Below, one piece after another: positions 10,931 through 22,877 of a stretch of DNA of 64,000 bases. Positions within the stretch are counted from its first letter, which is position 1. Each line of letters starts with the position of its first letter. The stretch is from Apostichopus japonicus (taxonomy: Eukaryota; Echinodermata; Holothuroidea; Aspidochirotida; Stichopodidae), in assembly GCF_037975245.1 (NCBI RefSeq), contig NC_092573.1, forward strand, positions 18,486,265 through 18,550,264, given 5' to 3'. Made by a program: the position numbers and the translations under genes. Under the pieces are notes generated by a model. It was not told the origin of the DNA and made no database searches. It was given only the letters and a program-made list of their open reading frames with translations.

Positions 10931-13900
10931 CCTTCAACTTCCAACTAATACATTCATACACATACGTAGGACGCTCACACTAAAAGTCTCTCCAATTCTA
11001 AATAAGAGACGTACATCGTTACTACTAATGATGTTAATAGTTTCTTGTCATAATTAGCATGTTAATGAGACTTTTAGAAAGTTTTGTGGCTTCACGGCAT
11101 TGAATATATACCAAAGTCTTGTTTCATTTGCAAACCAGGTTAGTCTAATTTCATTCATTCTTCAGCAATTTTATTTAATAATCTTGCGACTAAACTAACA
11201 GATTGTCTACATATTTGAGTATAGACCTGGTCTTCCTTATATGCAGTGTACCAGAGCTCAACTTAAAAACTAATAAATCTAGCTGAACAAGTACAAAATA
11301 AACGAGAAGAAAGTACTATCTACTTTCGGTCTACCTGACATAGAACGAACTCCACATCAATAATCAAAAGAGTTCGCTTTTTTGATGTGTTTTTTTAAGG
11401 TCAGAACATGAAAGAAATGACAGTATCATATATACACTTAGCGCAAAATTAGGTCACAGCAGTTTTCCGAGATTTGAGAGCAGAACGGAAATCAAAGTAT
11501 GACATTGAGACATCCCTTTATACCTCTTCTTCCCTGAGACAGGTTGTCATAGTTGCTTCCGCAAACATTCACATGTGATGTTTCAAAACATGTTTCCTCT
11601 GCAAACAAACCATGTCATTTGCAACTCTGTGATTGTTAACATTTTTGGTCTGGAGGAATTTGTGACATGATACATAGGTGGTACAGTAATGGTATCTATA
11701 CTCAAAACTGGAATATTTACAACCGTTGTATTTATCTTACGGTCGCATGACCAGATATTTTTGTAAGAGCCTGGCCTGGCAGGGAAATTGTTGAGGGAAT
11801 AGAAGACGTCAGAATTGAACGGTTGATGATAACAAGCAGTAGAAACATCAAAGGAAGAAGAGGAGGGGGGGAAAAAAACATTTCTGAAGCGATTCTGCGA
11901 TAGACAAGACTGAAATACTTAATAAATCACTCTCATGAATTTTGAGGGCTCTTGGGCTGTCCCTTAGAATGAAGTTGGTTGAATGCAACAAAACTAAAGG
12001 CAAGAAAATAATTATACTGCAAGAGGTGCCTCAGACTGCTGCAAGCTGACATTCCTATGTTTATCCTCTTCTCTTGTTGTCATCGAATATTCTTCATTTT
12101 CTCAATTTTTTTTTTTCTTCTATTTTTTGTCATTAAAATTCTTGTCATCAAATTGCTTTATTTGCAACAGTTGGATACAAACATGTGATCGTCCCTAGGA
12201 TAAGAAAAGTGGAGAAAAACTTTGGACAGTTTTTCGGAGAGTGTTGCAGATGAGTATCTCAAGTTCACTGGTATCATCCCTAAATATGCTAGAAAGTCAG
12301 ATAATGGTCATCCATGGGGGAGGGGGAGGGGAGGGGGAGGGCAAGTCCCCCCTAAACCACAAAAAGTTTACCCATTTTTTTCAAACTGCTTACATTTCAT
12401 ATAAGCATGTTTAATTAATGAAAGCTTAAATGTACATAGTTAAAATGATGGGAATAATAGCATCATCTCACATGTAATCCCCCTTATCTTCCCTCTCACC
12501 TCCCCCCTGAAAACAGAAGATATAAAATGTTTACACAATTGTACATCTATTTATTCATACTGAGAGCAACATAAGAAAACCGCAGTATGCATGTACTGTA
12601 TTTGTGAATTATTTTTAATGTGAAACGTAAAAGTTGTAAGTGCGATAATAAATGCAGCAAATCACTGTTTTCTGATGCCAAATTTGCTCAAAGCTGGAAA
12701 ATACTGATTTCACAGCTATGTAATTAGTGACATTAAATCTGAACTTAAAACATTATAACTGAAATGTAGCACGTACCTGTCTTTGGCAATGAGAAAAATA
12801 GAGAAAAAGATCCACAAATTGAGTTCAAGAAGAGACTGTGTCTGTATTAAAAGTACTTTAGAGAAGACACAATAAACTCACTTAACTATGCATCCTTCTA
12901 GAGATGGACTTTGTGAATTCAATTTTGCAAAACTTCATTGATGGCAATTCATTCATTCCCCCACCCCCTCCCCCACAAAAATTCTTCACCAGTCCCACAG
13001 CTCTCTATACAAGCTGGAATTGATGGGATTGATAAAACTGAGCACTAACATAGACCAGTTCCTTTACAACTAAATAACACGGGTTGTCCCACTCCCTTTC
13101 CCCCTCTCCAAACTCACACACTCTGAAAAGTTATATGCAAAAGTGCCTCTTGAAAATCTTCGTACAAATTCTACTGCTAGAGAAATTTCTCACCGCCTTT
13201 TTTATAAACACCTCTGTGTCAGTATGTGCCTATGTGGAATTGTTAGAGTATACAATAAAAGATGCCAAAACTATACTTTCCTTTAAATCTAAACTGAAAT
13301 CTCATTTGCTTAATGATTATTGCTTGTAGGTGGATTTTGACTTTGCTTCCTGTCATTATCCAAATTTGATTTTTTGTAAAGGGGACTGCTCGTAAAAACC
13401 TCTGCTTCTTCAGTCCTCCCTCCACCACCTTGTAAAAAATGTCGTACTTTGCAACTGTTGTATAATTCTTTTACTGCAGAAATAAACTCCAACTTGAAAC
13501 AAGGCATCTCTTGGCTTACTCCCTTAAGAGACTTCAAGATTGATTTGACCACTACGGATCTTGTTTTAAATGTTGTATCAAAGCCCAACTCAATACAAGA
13601 GACTAAATTGTATTATTATAGTGTACGACTTCATGCATCAATATGTATCTAGTGAAACCTCATGGTTTACAGCATGCATTGCAATGAAAATGAAAATATG
13701 TTTGTGACTTTAGCTCGACTTTAAAGCCCTCGAGAACAAAAAGTCCTCATTAGAAGATCCAGGTATGTCTTGATAAGACCTTGATTATGCTACGTCTATA
13801 AGAAGGCATCAGATTTTTGTAAGGTTCTTCTGATTAGGAAATTTTTCATAATTGACAAATAAAAATAATTTCGCTTTTCAACCCAGTGGATTATCATGAA

Positions 13901-16794
13901 AATAGTCCATTATGAATAATAGGTATAATTGGTCTTAAGTTGAGTGCAAATCGACCCCTTAAGAAGACAGTCAAGACACATTCATGGTTAATGCCCTAAG
14001 ACCTCAGTCGGATTGTTGAAAGGGAGAATTCACAGAGGGAATCAGAATAAATGCAAAACCTAGGGGTATAATTTGTTAAAATCTGTTAGGAAAACTTCAG
14101 TTTCAATTATAGAGAAAATTAAACTGGTCATCAAATATGAAAGAAACAATATTAAGATTATACGATAAATGTACATGTGCAAACTATTATGATGGAATTT
14201 TCTCACTATAAATTGCTTACGATGCAATTATCGTGATTTACAGATCATTTTGGGAGTATTAGCCCCAAAACTTTTGCCAGGTACAAAATTGCCAAAATGT
14301 TTCTTGATGAAAGTTTCTCATTCGTCAAAATTATTCCCAGGCGTATAGATGAGTGTCAGATTGTAGGCAATTAAATTAAAGTCTCAAGAAATCACAGATT
14401 GAAAACTTGTGTAAAATTTGGCGTATATTTATTAATAAGCTTGACGTTCGGTCGAGCACATATAAAAAGGGTCACCGCAGCTCAGATGGGAGGTAATTGC
14501 CGAAGCAGATCACCCACTTAGGCCGTCATGGAGATACCAGCCTGGCAATTAAGACAAAAGTTTTTACTCCAATATTCCAAGACTAATAAACGTAATCTGA
14601 TGTATAACAAAACTACTTTGAAGAAATTGGTTTACGAGCAAATTTTGGATGAGCTAGCTTCATCGTAATTGCATAATTAAGCCACCCCAAAAAAATATAT
14701 CAATGAACACAAACAAAAATATAAAAAAAAATTGAAAGAAAAAAATAAAAATGGTACAAAAATTAACTGTATATTGCCGTGCCCAATTTGGACCACAATA
14801 ACAATAAAAAAAACATCAAAATCTTCTATTTTTCACTATAAACACTGGAGACAAAAAATGATAAATGTGCATCTCTAAAAGGATTCCCACAACAACAGAA
14901 CCCAAAATTATCAAAGCAGACTCTGCAATTGCTACAACTTTCTGGGTAAACTAAACATCAACAATCCCTTTAAAGTTTAGAGTGCCAGTCTATATCCCAT
15001 GGGATTATTCCACTGCCAAGGCACAATCCATCAGATGTTAATATAAGATGTATCTTTATTTATCTGTATTCAATTAAACTTACTCGGCCTTGAGAAGGAT
15101 GCCCGTGGAGAGGCGGCTAATGTCGCATCTTAACATGTATTGTTAATTGCCAAGGAAATTTAGAAGTACTTAGCAGTTGGGCTTCGATGAGATGTCAACA
15201 GATTTGACCTACTTTTTGTGTGGAGAGTTGGGAGCAAACAGTTATGACTTGAAAATTCTCTGGTGGTATTAATTAATCCAAAGAACATCATAACTTTTGA
15301 TGATGGAATAGTAAATTAATTTGAAATTTTTCTTTAAGTTGTATCACCGTTGCAGATGACTTCCTTTCAATCAATATCTTTTACCGAGGACCATCCCTAA
15401 TTGTTAGGCCCACTAACCTAAAAGATATGCAACACTAGAAGGAAGATTTTCTCAGAATGCTTTATAAAAGCATGGCTCCCTTGAAGGCAGGCCTAAAAGC
15501 TAATGGTAATCCATTTGTTTCATAGTCTCTAATAACTCCCCCACAACACGTTCTATATTAAGTACAAAATAAACCTTTGAATGACATTCAGCACGCACTT
15601 GTCCTTCACAAATTTATATTTTGCGTCATAAAATGGCCAGATATAGTCTCTTTGTTTCCTTATATCGAATTGTGTGTTCAAAGTGCATATGATGATTGAG
15701 CTGAACTAATGGTCTGTGTGTTAGACTCAGTAGTCCAGCCACTTTAATGGATGATCCTAAAGATCATTGAATCCTAAACATCATGTCTCCCAAAATGCAA
15801 TCTAAAATAATACCGCAACAGTCTACAAATGTTTGTGTCAAATTAATTTTGCTCTACAGTCATCCCTTTTGAGTTTGGTTAATACCGATATGTGGTACAG
15901 TACCAAACCTAAGAAGATACCACAAAAAAAATAAATACGATTGCAATTGATTAAACTAACACAAACTATGCACTAGAAATTTCTGCAAATAAAACTTTCT
16001 TTAGCAAAAATTTAGTTGTAAATAGGTTTCAGTGTCTAGCAGGTGGAAAGTAAACAAGGTTGAATTTCATTAGAATGATCGACCCTATTAGCGGTAAATA
16101 GAGAGCTACGTCATTAGTGGAACTGATGCAACGAGGTCCTTGAAAGGTGACTGAACCTTGTTACCTCTAACATATAATGAATAATTTATGTAATCAGGTT
16201 CGTTAATATATTCCTATTACCCTGATGAGTGACTTCGTCTAAGTGCTGTCACTGCAGCTATAGATATTTACATCCCATGGCCCTCGTTGACAGTAAATAC
16301 TTCGGATTTCCGTAATTGCCTTAACTAACTACTTTATAAAAGTAGCTCCATGTTGTATACGTGCGGCCATGGCATATACTGATGGCAGCATTCACTATAT
16401 ACTGATTCCTGGAGATGTATTTCCTACTTTTGGACTGCATCCTCACTACACAGTGATATTAAGTGCAGCCCATGTACAGCCTCTATACCTATACAGTATA
16501 AACAGCTTACAATCCATTGAAGTTAATGCAGTGGTATCATTCCTGTTGCAATTTTGGTGGATAAAATGAGCAGATTTTGCATAAAAAGACGCTTACTTGA
16601 TCTAAATCCCATTAAATGGTTGATCAGAATGTGACATCTAATATGCAACTTGATTACTCATCAGGTCCTACAGAAACATTAGCGGAACGATTTTAGTTTC
16701 AGTATTTCAGCATGCAATCCTATTACTATCATATTTCATCTGGTAATCATAGTCCACAGATTTGAGCAAACTGGTAGAATAGGCTGCCTCAGTG
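10931..16794. other. non-coding AT-rich DNA
   Basis: About 5.9 kb with no frame that combines good splice sites and protein-like sequence. It contains a G/A patch near 12315-12345, C-rich runs near 12485 and 12958, and poly-A-rich sequence near 14690-14820. If the minus-strand gene extends left, this could be intron or 3' flank. Confidence 0.5.
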
Positions 16795-17150
16795 CCCCTC
16801 ACACATGGTCCTTCTAAGTCATGGTATCCAAAGATCCTCAATGCCCACACATGGTCCTTCTAAGTCATGGTATCCAAAGATCCTCAATGCCCACACATGG
16901 TCCTTCTAAGTCATGGTATCCAAAGATCCTCAATGCCCACACATGGTCCTTCTGTAAGGCATGGTACCCAAAGATCCTCAATGCCCACACATGGTCCTTC
17001 TAAGTCATGGTATCCAAAGATCCTCAATGCCCACACATGGTCCTTCTAAGTCATGGTATCCAAAGATCCTCAATGCCCACACATGGTCCTTCTAAGTCAT
17101 GGTACACAGAGATCCTCAATGCCCACACATGGTCCTTTCTGTAAGGCATA
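16795..17150. repeat. 46-bp minisatellite
   Basis: About eight head-to-tail copies of a unit of about 46 bases containing CCCACACATGGTCCTTCTAA and GGTATCCAAAGATCCTCAAT. Most copies are nearly identical. Two copies carry a small CTGTAAGG variant. All reading frames through it appear open because no stop occurs in the unit, so the open frames are artefacts. Confidence 0.92.
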
Positions 17151-17254
17151 GTATCCAATGATTTATCACTAAGTCACACAATGTTACTTTAAGCTTACTA
17201 TGACCTAGCTTGATCCTATCGTGTCACTGGCTGTTATCAATGGAAGATTAATAC

Positions 17255-17311
17255 CTGTGTCACAATAAAGCTCCATTTTATAATTGAAGATCCGCACCAA
17301 AATCCACCCGG
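17255..17311 (-). CDS. candidate internal exon, weak
   Basis: On the minus strand a pyrimidine-bearing acceptor ending CTCATTTTAG is followed by 19 open codons, then the donor ACACAG|GTATTA. Both ends are phase 0, as required after the candidate exon at 19220-19462. The peptide is hydrophobic and starts PGGFWCGSS. Support is limited to splice-site shape and phase. The donor is not optimal, and short open stretches of this kind occur by chance in AT-rich DNA. Confidence 0.15.
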
Positions 17312-19219
17312 CTAAAATGAGGGATAACATTCCTGACTGGTTTTAAATAATGGTCGTTCACGCTACATTTAGGATAATGATCAGATTATTGTTTTAAAAA
17401 ATGACGTCTAATTGTCTATTGTAAAGGCCTGCTATAACACAATAATGATTTACTTAATATACACTGACACACTATGTTATCTGACAACTAAGTTACACAG
17501 GCTACCAGGATACATTTAATTCTTAGCCCAGCAATCAGACTGCAGTTTGATTTGCAGCTCTTTGTTCAAGCCTGCATGGCTCATGTCTAGCTCACAATTA
17601 TGTTTTCAATAGAGCTTTGAATAGGAGTCTCGAAAAAGCCAGATCCAGAACACATTCCCTGAATCTTAAAGTCAACTTCCAGGTTAATTATTGAATGATA
17701 ATATTAAATAATATTAAAACAATGTGATCATGACAAAAAATAACTTGTCAAAGTCAGCAATATGCCATGAATATGTCACCCTCTTTGATCATATGAACTA
17801 GCCTACAAGGTCACCTCCATTACAAAGTGGGCTAAAAATGAACAATTTTGGGGTCCTTTCTAGTCTGCTTGTATCGTGGGCATATTAGTGATGCGTGAAG
17901 GACATTGAGAAAGTCATTCATGAAAACTGCTGAACATTACGTTATATAGCAGTCATTTTATTAACTAATGTTATTTAATGTAGCCAACATTACAGGATAC
18001 AGGATCATTATTTACTGCAGGCTGTAGAATAAAACCGCAAAGTGAGACAAAAGCATGGTGGAATTAAATCAGATCGTAAGAAACCGCAGTAAAATACTGG
18101 CATGCATGATATAGTATGTACCATGAGAGTACTTATACCCAACAACATTGACAAAGAAATCAAACTGAGGGTAAAGGTTTTGACCAGATAGTTTGCGATA
18201 TTGAAGAGATCTATAAACTTGACGAGTTAACTTGATCATTATTAAGTCATGTATGCAAACCACCGCATAATTGTGTACCTATGACAGGCAAAATGGAACA
18301 ATCTCTACTAGAAGGCAACAACAATTTTGTGACATGGAAAGCATTTTATGAGCACTTTTAGTGTTCTCAATCATTAATTATTTAATGTGTCAAAGTTTTT
18401 GCTCAGTTTTAATCCTTAATTAATATTAGTGCTAGGGCATGGAATAAACCACAACATTTTTAAAGTTCTTGTATGCAGGTATCACCAAATATTATTCGAG
18501 TGGTAGATTTTTGTATGTCCCAAAACTATGTTACTTTTCAAACTTTTCAAGTGCAAATATTCTAAAATGACATTTTAATTCTACTGGGTTAACTCCACCA
18601 TCCCTCTCCCCCCCCCCCTCATTTCCCACATACCTTTCCCTTCAGTGTATCTGCTATTTCTAAATAAATCATACCAATATGTTCCATCGATGACAAGTAA
18701 ACATTTTTGCAATTTCTGGCATATTGCATGAAACCTTCAATGACTGAAAGGTTTCGTCATTCTGGTCGGCCATCCATCATTGTGTCAATTTGTTACGGAT
18801 CGTTAGTAGGAACACACTTATCTCTTTACGTTCCTTTCAATTACGGACGTTAAAAACAACTTTGGCAACAATTCGTTCAAGGGATGCACTTTTCCCAGCT
18901 TTATTAATGGCTATTTCGGCAACCATTTATTTGTTCCTTGACATTACAGGTTTTATGTTTGTCTGTACAATACAAAACCTCTTATTAAGAGGAACATTAA
19001 TAACCCGATCTCTAAATGCATTTTCGTTTTGCAAGTGCCTTATTTTTAGAAATGCTCCCAAGTCATGATGTGTTTAAACGTGTGTAGCAACAAACAATTA
19101 AAGTTGTACGTTTGACACTTAAATCAAAAGTCCTGTTTCTGAAAGCTATTAAGAACATAAATTCCGGCAGTTAATAACAGTTTCTAATGAATACGTTTAA
19201 GTGAGACAAAACTATTTAC
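17312..19219. other. non-coding, possible intron
   Basis: No supported exon. It holds an 11-base C run at 18608-18618 and a short inverted repeat near 18731-18755. A 92-codon plus-strand frame at 18790-19068 lacks any matching splice or protein signature. Confidence 0.45.
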
Positions 19220-19462
19220 CATTACTCCATACAGCACGTACATCACAAACAATGTCTTCGGGGATAATTCACAATTTAGTTGATGGGACGACGGGAAGCT
19301 TATGAGACGCTCATACGGTGTTGTAGCGTCAAATGAAAGATACATTCCACACAAAAATAAACAACAAAAAAGCAAACCAAAATAATACACCAGTCCAGCT
19401 TTGAAATAAAGTATAGTCCAGAGGTAGGTTTCATACAGTGATGGATTATAATGTGAACATTC
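19220..19462 (-). CDS. candidate exon encoding a hydrophobic segment
   Basis: On the minus strand a good acceptor (TTTCAATTTTTAACAG) is followed by 81 open codons, then the donor AATG|GTAAAT. Both ends are phase 0. The peptide begins ECSHYNPSLYETYLW and has a roughly 25-residue hydrophobic stretch at about residues 16-44. A polar loop follows, then a shorter hydrophobic end LFVMYVLYGVM. It could be a transmembrane part of the gene anchored at 22878-24193. The hydrophobic stretch comes from T/G-rich DNA, which can mimic a membrane helix by chance. An alternative acceptor (TTTCAAAG) gives a shorter exon, 19220-19398, in the same frame. It would splice in frame from the microexon at 21076-21096 without the exon at 19570-19667. 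Confidence 0.3.
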
Positions 19463-19569
19463 CTGTTAAAAATTGAAATCTGCATTCATTTCCAACTTTG
19501 TCATTTTCAAGCAATTGAATGTAATTTGACGTTGCCCAATTCTTCTACCAAAAAGTGAAATACAGTTAC

Positions 19570-19667
19570 TCTGTGTGATGTCAAATTTAGGGGGGAGAAA
19601 AACTCTTCTTTCATTTTAATACTCTGATTGGGTAGGACTACTCTGCCTTTACCAAAAGAGGATTGGA
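19570..19667 (-). CDS. candidate internal exon, weak
   Basis: The acceptor CCCCTTCCCCACAG has a strong pyrimidine tract. It is followed by 2 bases and 32 open codons up to the donor CACAGA|GTAACT. The incoming phase matches the microexon at 21076-21096 and the outgoing phase matches the exon at 19220-19462, 107 bases away. The peptide is polar and basic (it contains GKGRVVLPNQS). An internal GTAAAG could make a 15-base alternative. A frame of this length is open by chance about one time in five, so phase fit is the main support. Confidence 0.2.
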
Positions 19668-21075
19668 CTGTGGGGAAGGGGGTTTAAGTGGAAGGGAGAT
19701 GGGAGGGGAAGTGGAAGGGGAGGTTGCTGGGAAGATTTAAGTCAATTTTACAAAATATTGTTCAGTATGCATGTATTCATATCATAAAGCATCCCATTCA
19801 GACATAGACAATTGGCTGCAAACTTTAAAGCGAGACAAACCATTACTGGTAACCGAACAAGATAAAAAAAAAAAAAAAAAGTATTAAAAGGGTCACTAAG
19901 CCCCAGTTTAAAATCAAATATATCAAATGGGCACTAAAAATTCATTGCCTTCATTTTGTTGTTGTAATCTGTTTAAATGAAGCAACCGTGTGTGTGCAAA
20001 CAGACAATGATGGACAAGTTTCTTTGCAGTTAATATCTTCTTTCAATGGGATCTAATGTACATGTATATACATAAAATATCCTTTTCCCCAACATCACAA
20101 TACTGACAAGTCTCTGGAATGTATTTATATATTAAACCCTTCTGGACGTTTATCAGAAATGAAAATAAACATTTCATTATGTCGAGCAAAAGATAGTCTG
20201 TAATTAATACCATGGGAACCGCCTCATATCACTTTACAAAGCCCTGGATGACTTAAGGAGAGATAGAGAGAGAGAGAGAAGATTAAATCTCTCCTCCTTA
20301 AAACTTGCATAAACAACAAAAATGGAGACCTGATTTCCAGCAGGAATAGAAATACATCAACACCCTCCCTCCTCTTTCACATCTAGTCCAATGTTATGCT
20401 TACAGTCATAATACCTTTAAAGTACACTATGATTGGAGGTGGAGCACACGATCAAGAATTACCAGTTTCAGGGTTTCCTCCAAATATTTCTAAACTGCCC
20501 TAAATACCAATAGCGGCAGAGCGCTTTCCATTCCCTGGCACAAATATTATGATAAGTTGCTCTCCAGGGACAACTAGAGCACCAAATTATTGAAATTAAG
20601 AAAAATAACTCAAGCTAAATTTGCCCGTCGGTGGTCGCATGCAATTACTCTCGCCAAGAATAAGGACAAATTAGAGATATGGTCCATCTATCGACTATTC
20701 TGCAAAGGTAAGATTTTTTTTTATTAACAGACAGAAGTAATGATGACGCCAAGGTCAAAACAAGATATTTTAAGATACAGAAGGGATGGTCGACGACGTT
20801 TATAACATCAGCAAAGAAAGATTTGGATTGTAAATAATTTGAAGTTTTTAGACTGTACCATTGGGCTGAGACAGGTCTTGATAGTGAAACATATGTTTAC
20901 TAAAGATCTGGGTTTCACAGCCTCGCTTGGATGAAAGGCTTATTTATATGCGGCTTGAAACATTTCTACACAGTTAGGAAACTGACACATGTTAGTAACG
21001 GAATAAACTGTTTGAAACAAGAAAAATAGAATAGTACTTGAAGACATGAACTGGCAGTGCATGAGCAGACCTTAC

Positions 21076-21096
21076 CTTTAATGTGTCGACAATGTT
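21076..21096 (-). CDS. candidate 21-bp microexon
   Basis: A minus-strand acceptor (AACACTTTTCAG) and a strong donor (TTAAAG|GTAAGG) enclose exactly 21 bases. The incoming phase matches the exon at 21611-21687, and the length is a multiple of three. Inclusion adds seven residues, EHCRHIK with a split first Glu, without changing frame. Skipping would also keep frame, as for regulated microexons in neural and muscle genes of other animals. No transcript evidence is available, so it could be a chance pairing of two good sites. Confidence 0.35.
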
Positions 21097-21610
21097 CTGA
21101 AAAGTGTTGATTTCGATGACAAAACAAATTGTTTTTGTCTTTACATGAATGATTCGTAATTTTGATCAAGTGTCACGATAGTGTAAATGGAAAAAAAAAC
21201 ATGATATTAAGCAAATGATGCATTCATAATTTTGATTAAAAAATGATTACCAGTTCCAGGCATGAAAGAATTATTAAACTGAATAACTGACAGTCACCTC
21301 TCCCTGTCTACAGGCTTGATGTAAAAGGGAAGAGGGTCATGGAGGGGGGGGGGGTAACAGCCCAAGGGACTAGGGTCAATTTGGGGGACCTGGAAACATA
21401 TGGGACATGGAATTATGATGATGAATTTCATAATATACCTGAGGAAAATCAAAACTGCAGAGAGAGCATCCTAGTGATATAATTGGGCTCTACTTGGCAC
21501 TGGCCCTGCCTGTTGTTTATAAAAACTGAGTTAGTTAAAACGCTGTAGATTATACAGGGTCATACACAGGTAACATGCCAGCCATCCTCCAAACCTACTG
21601 TGCAGTTTAC

Positions 21611-21687
21611 CATCAGGGATGGCCAGGATATTACTACTGTCTGTGAGTACTTCCATGATTGGTTCGCAATATATGTCGTCGAGGTTT
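21611..21687 (-). CDS. probable internal exon after the long acidic exon
   Basis: The acceptor AGAAGCTTTTCAG is followed by 77 bases with one open frame and the donor CCTGATG|GTAAAC. The preceding exon (22878-24193) ends two bases into a codon, and here the first base completes it to Arg. Twenty-five codons follow, and one base is left over. The peptide NLDDIYCEPIMEVLTDSSNI is protein-like and acidic, as in the neighbouring exon. The intron between them would be 1,190 bases. I do not recognise a domain. Confidence comes from phase match, site quality and composition together. Confidence 0.5.
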
Positions 21688-22356
21688 CTGAAAAGCTTCT
21701 TGAAAGGATGCCCCTCGACCGAAAGCAAAACTACTAACTAGAAATATCATATTGTGGTGGGATGTGAGTCACGTCAGTAAACTACAAGATTTACGACAAT
21801 GTACATGAGGTGCTTGCCGAGCCTGGTTCACTCGTTGAGACGAGCGACGGTAGACAACGCTTTGATTGTGAAAAAAAGGAAGAATCCGATGATGTTTCCC
21901 AAATTTACGATTATGAGTTGGAAGGTCTGGAAAAATGAAGAAACTCCCAGCCGATGATAGGATTAATATCCGGGCCGCAAGTGTTCATAACGAACATTGA
22001 AAGGAGTTGGAATGATACATAAATACTATGAAAATCGTGTCATGAGTAGTTACATATATTCTGATAATTTCTGTGGAGGTGGTTGCACACTTGGGTATTG
22101 TGATATGTTTAGGACAATAGTTTGAACCATGAAAACACACAGACTAACAGCTATATCTACAACATGTCCACTTTTAAACAAATTGAAGAAACCAGTCTAG
22201 TGCTGCCTTTTACATTGGCAACTTTATTCTCTGCTTATGAGTATAAACCCAGTTCTCTGGGTCTTTACAGAATACTGCATCCAGTTATTACTAACTGCAA
22301 GCAAAAGATTCAGTTATTTAAATATTTCAATGGTTTAAAAACAAGTCTTTCTACAG

Positions 22357-22498
22357 GAAAGACTGGCAAAAGAAACAGAAACGTATGTCAGAACAGCTGT
22401 TTGCCCGCATGAATGGGCTGGCTGCCACCCTGGAAGCATATGCGGCCTTCCCCATTTCACCTTATAGTTCATCTTTTATCCCCAACCTTTATGTATAA
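22357..22498 (+). other. possible plus-strand terminal exon
   Basis: A plus-strand acceptor (AAGTCTTTCTACAG) is followed by one base and 46 open codons ending in TAA. The start is helix-like and basic (DWQKKQKRMSEQLFARMNG), and the region is GC-richer than its surroundings. It lies antisense inside an intron of the minus-strand gene. The other two frames are also partly open, and I found no upstream plus-strand exon of matching phase. Treat it as a hint only. Confidence 0.2.
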
Positions 22499-22741
22499 CC
22501 TAACAAACTAGTGTAGATAACACCTCTTCCAAACGAAATGGGACGCACTCAGACACATGTCTAAAACCAGTAGGGGCTGATAGCACAAAAAATCTGTCGG
22601 TTTTAATCTTTAGATGAATCCCTGTCGTGTTTTTAACATTACGCGTATTCTCGCACGCTACATTAACTCTGTCACGAGGCTCAGTAGCCCTTCAGTCTCC
22701 CCAACAGTTTGCATCAAATACGACAAGTTACATTTGCTAGT

Positions 22742-22865
22742 AAAAAAAAAAAAAAAAAAAAAAAAAGTGAAAAAATGAAAATGAAAATGAAAAAAAGAGA
22801 AGAAAGAAATGAAGATGCTGAAAAAGGAAGAGAGAGAGAGAAAAAGAAAGCCTTGAAGGAAAGGG
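22742..22865 (+). repeat. poly-A and purine tract (pyrimidine tract on gene strand)
   Basis: A run of about 25 A at 22742-22766 is followed by about 100 bases that are almost all A and G. On the minus strand this is a long C/T tract that begins about 12 bases inside the intron downstream of the 22878 donor. The placement would suit pyrimidine-tract-binding regulation of splicing, but it may be only a simple repeat. Confidence 0.8.
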
Positions 22866-22877
22866 CTTCATTCTTAC

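Noticed and set aside
20564-20712. Plus-strand exon ending at a strong donor (TGCAAAG|GTAAGA)
   Set aside because: The frame is open for about 43 codons, but the only good acceptor upstream enters with an in-frame TAG and no partner exon fits its phase.
20690-20712. Minus-strand acceptor reading CTTACCTTTGCAG
   Set aside because: In the phase required by the preceding exon it meets a stop after one codon, and other frames also stop quickly.
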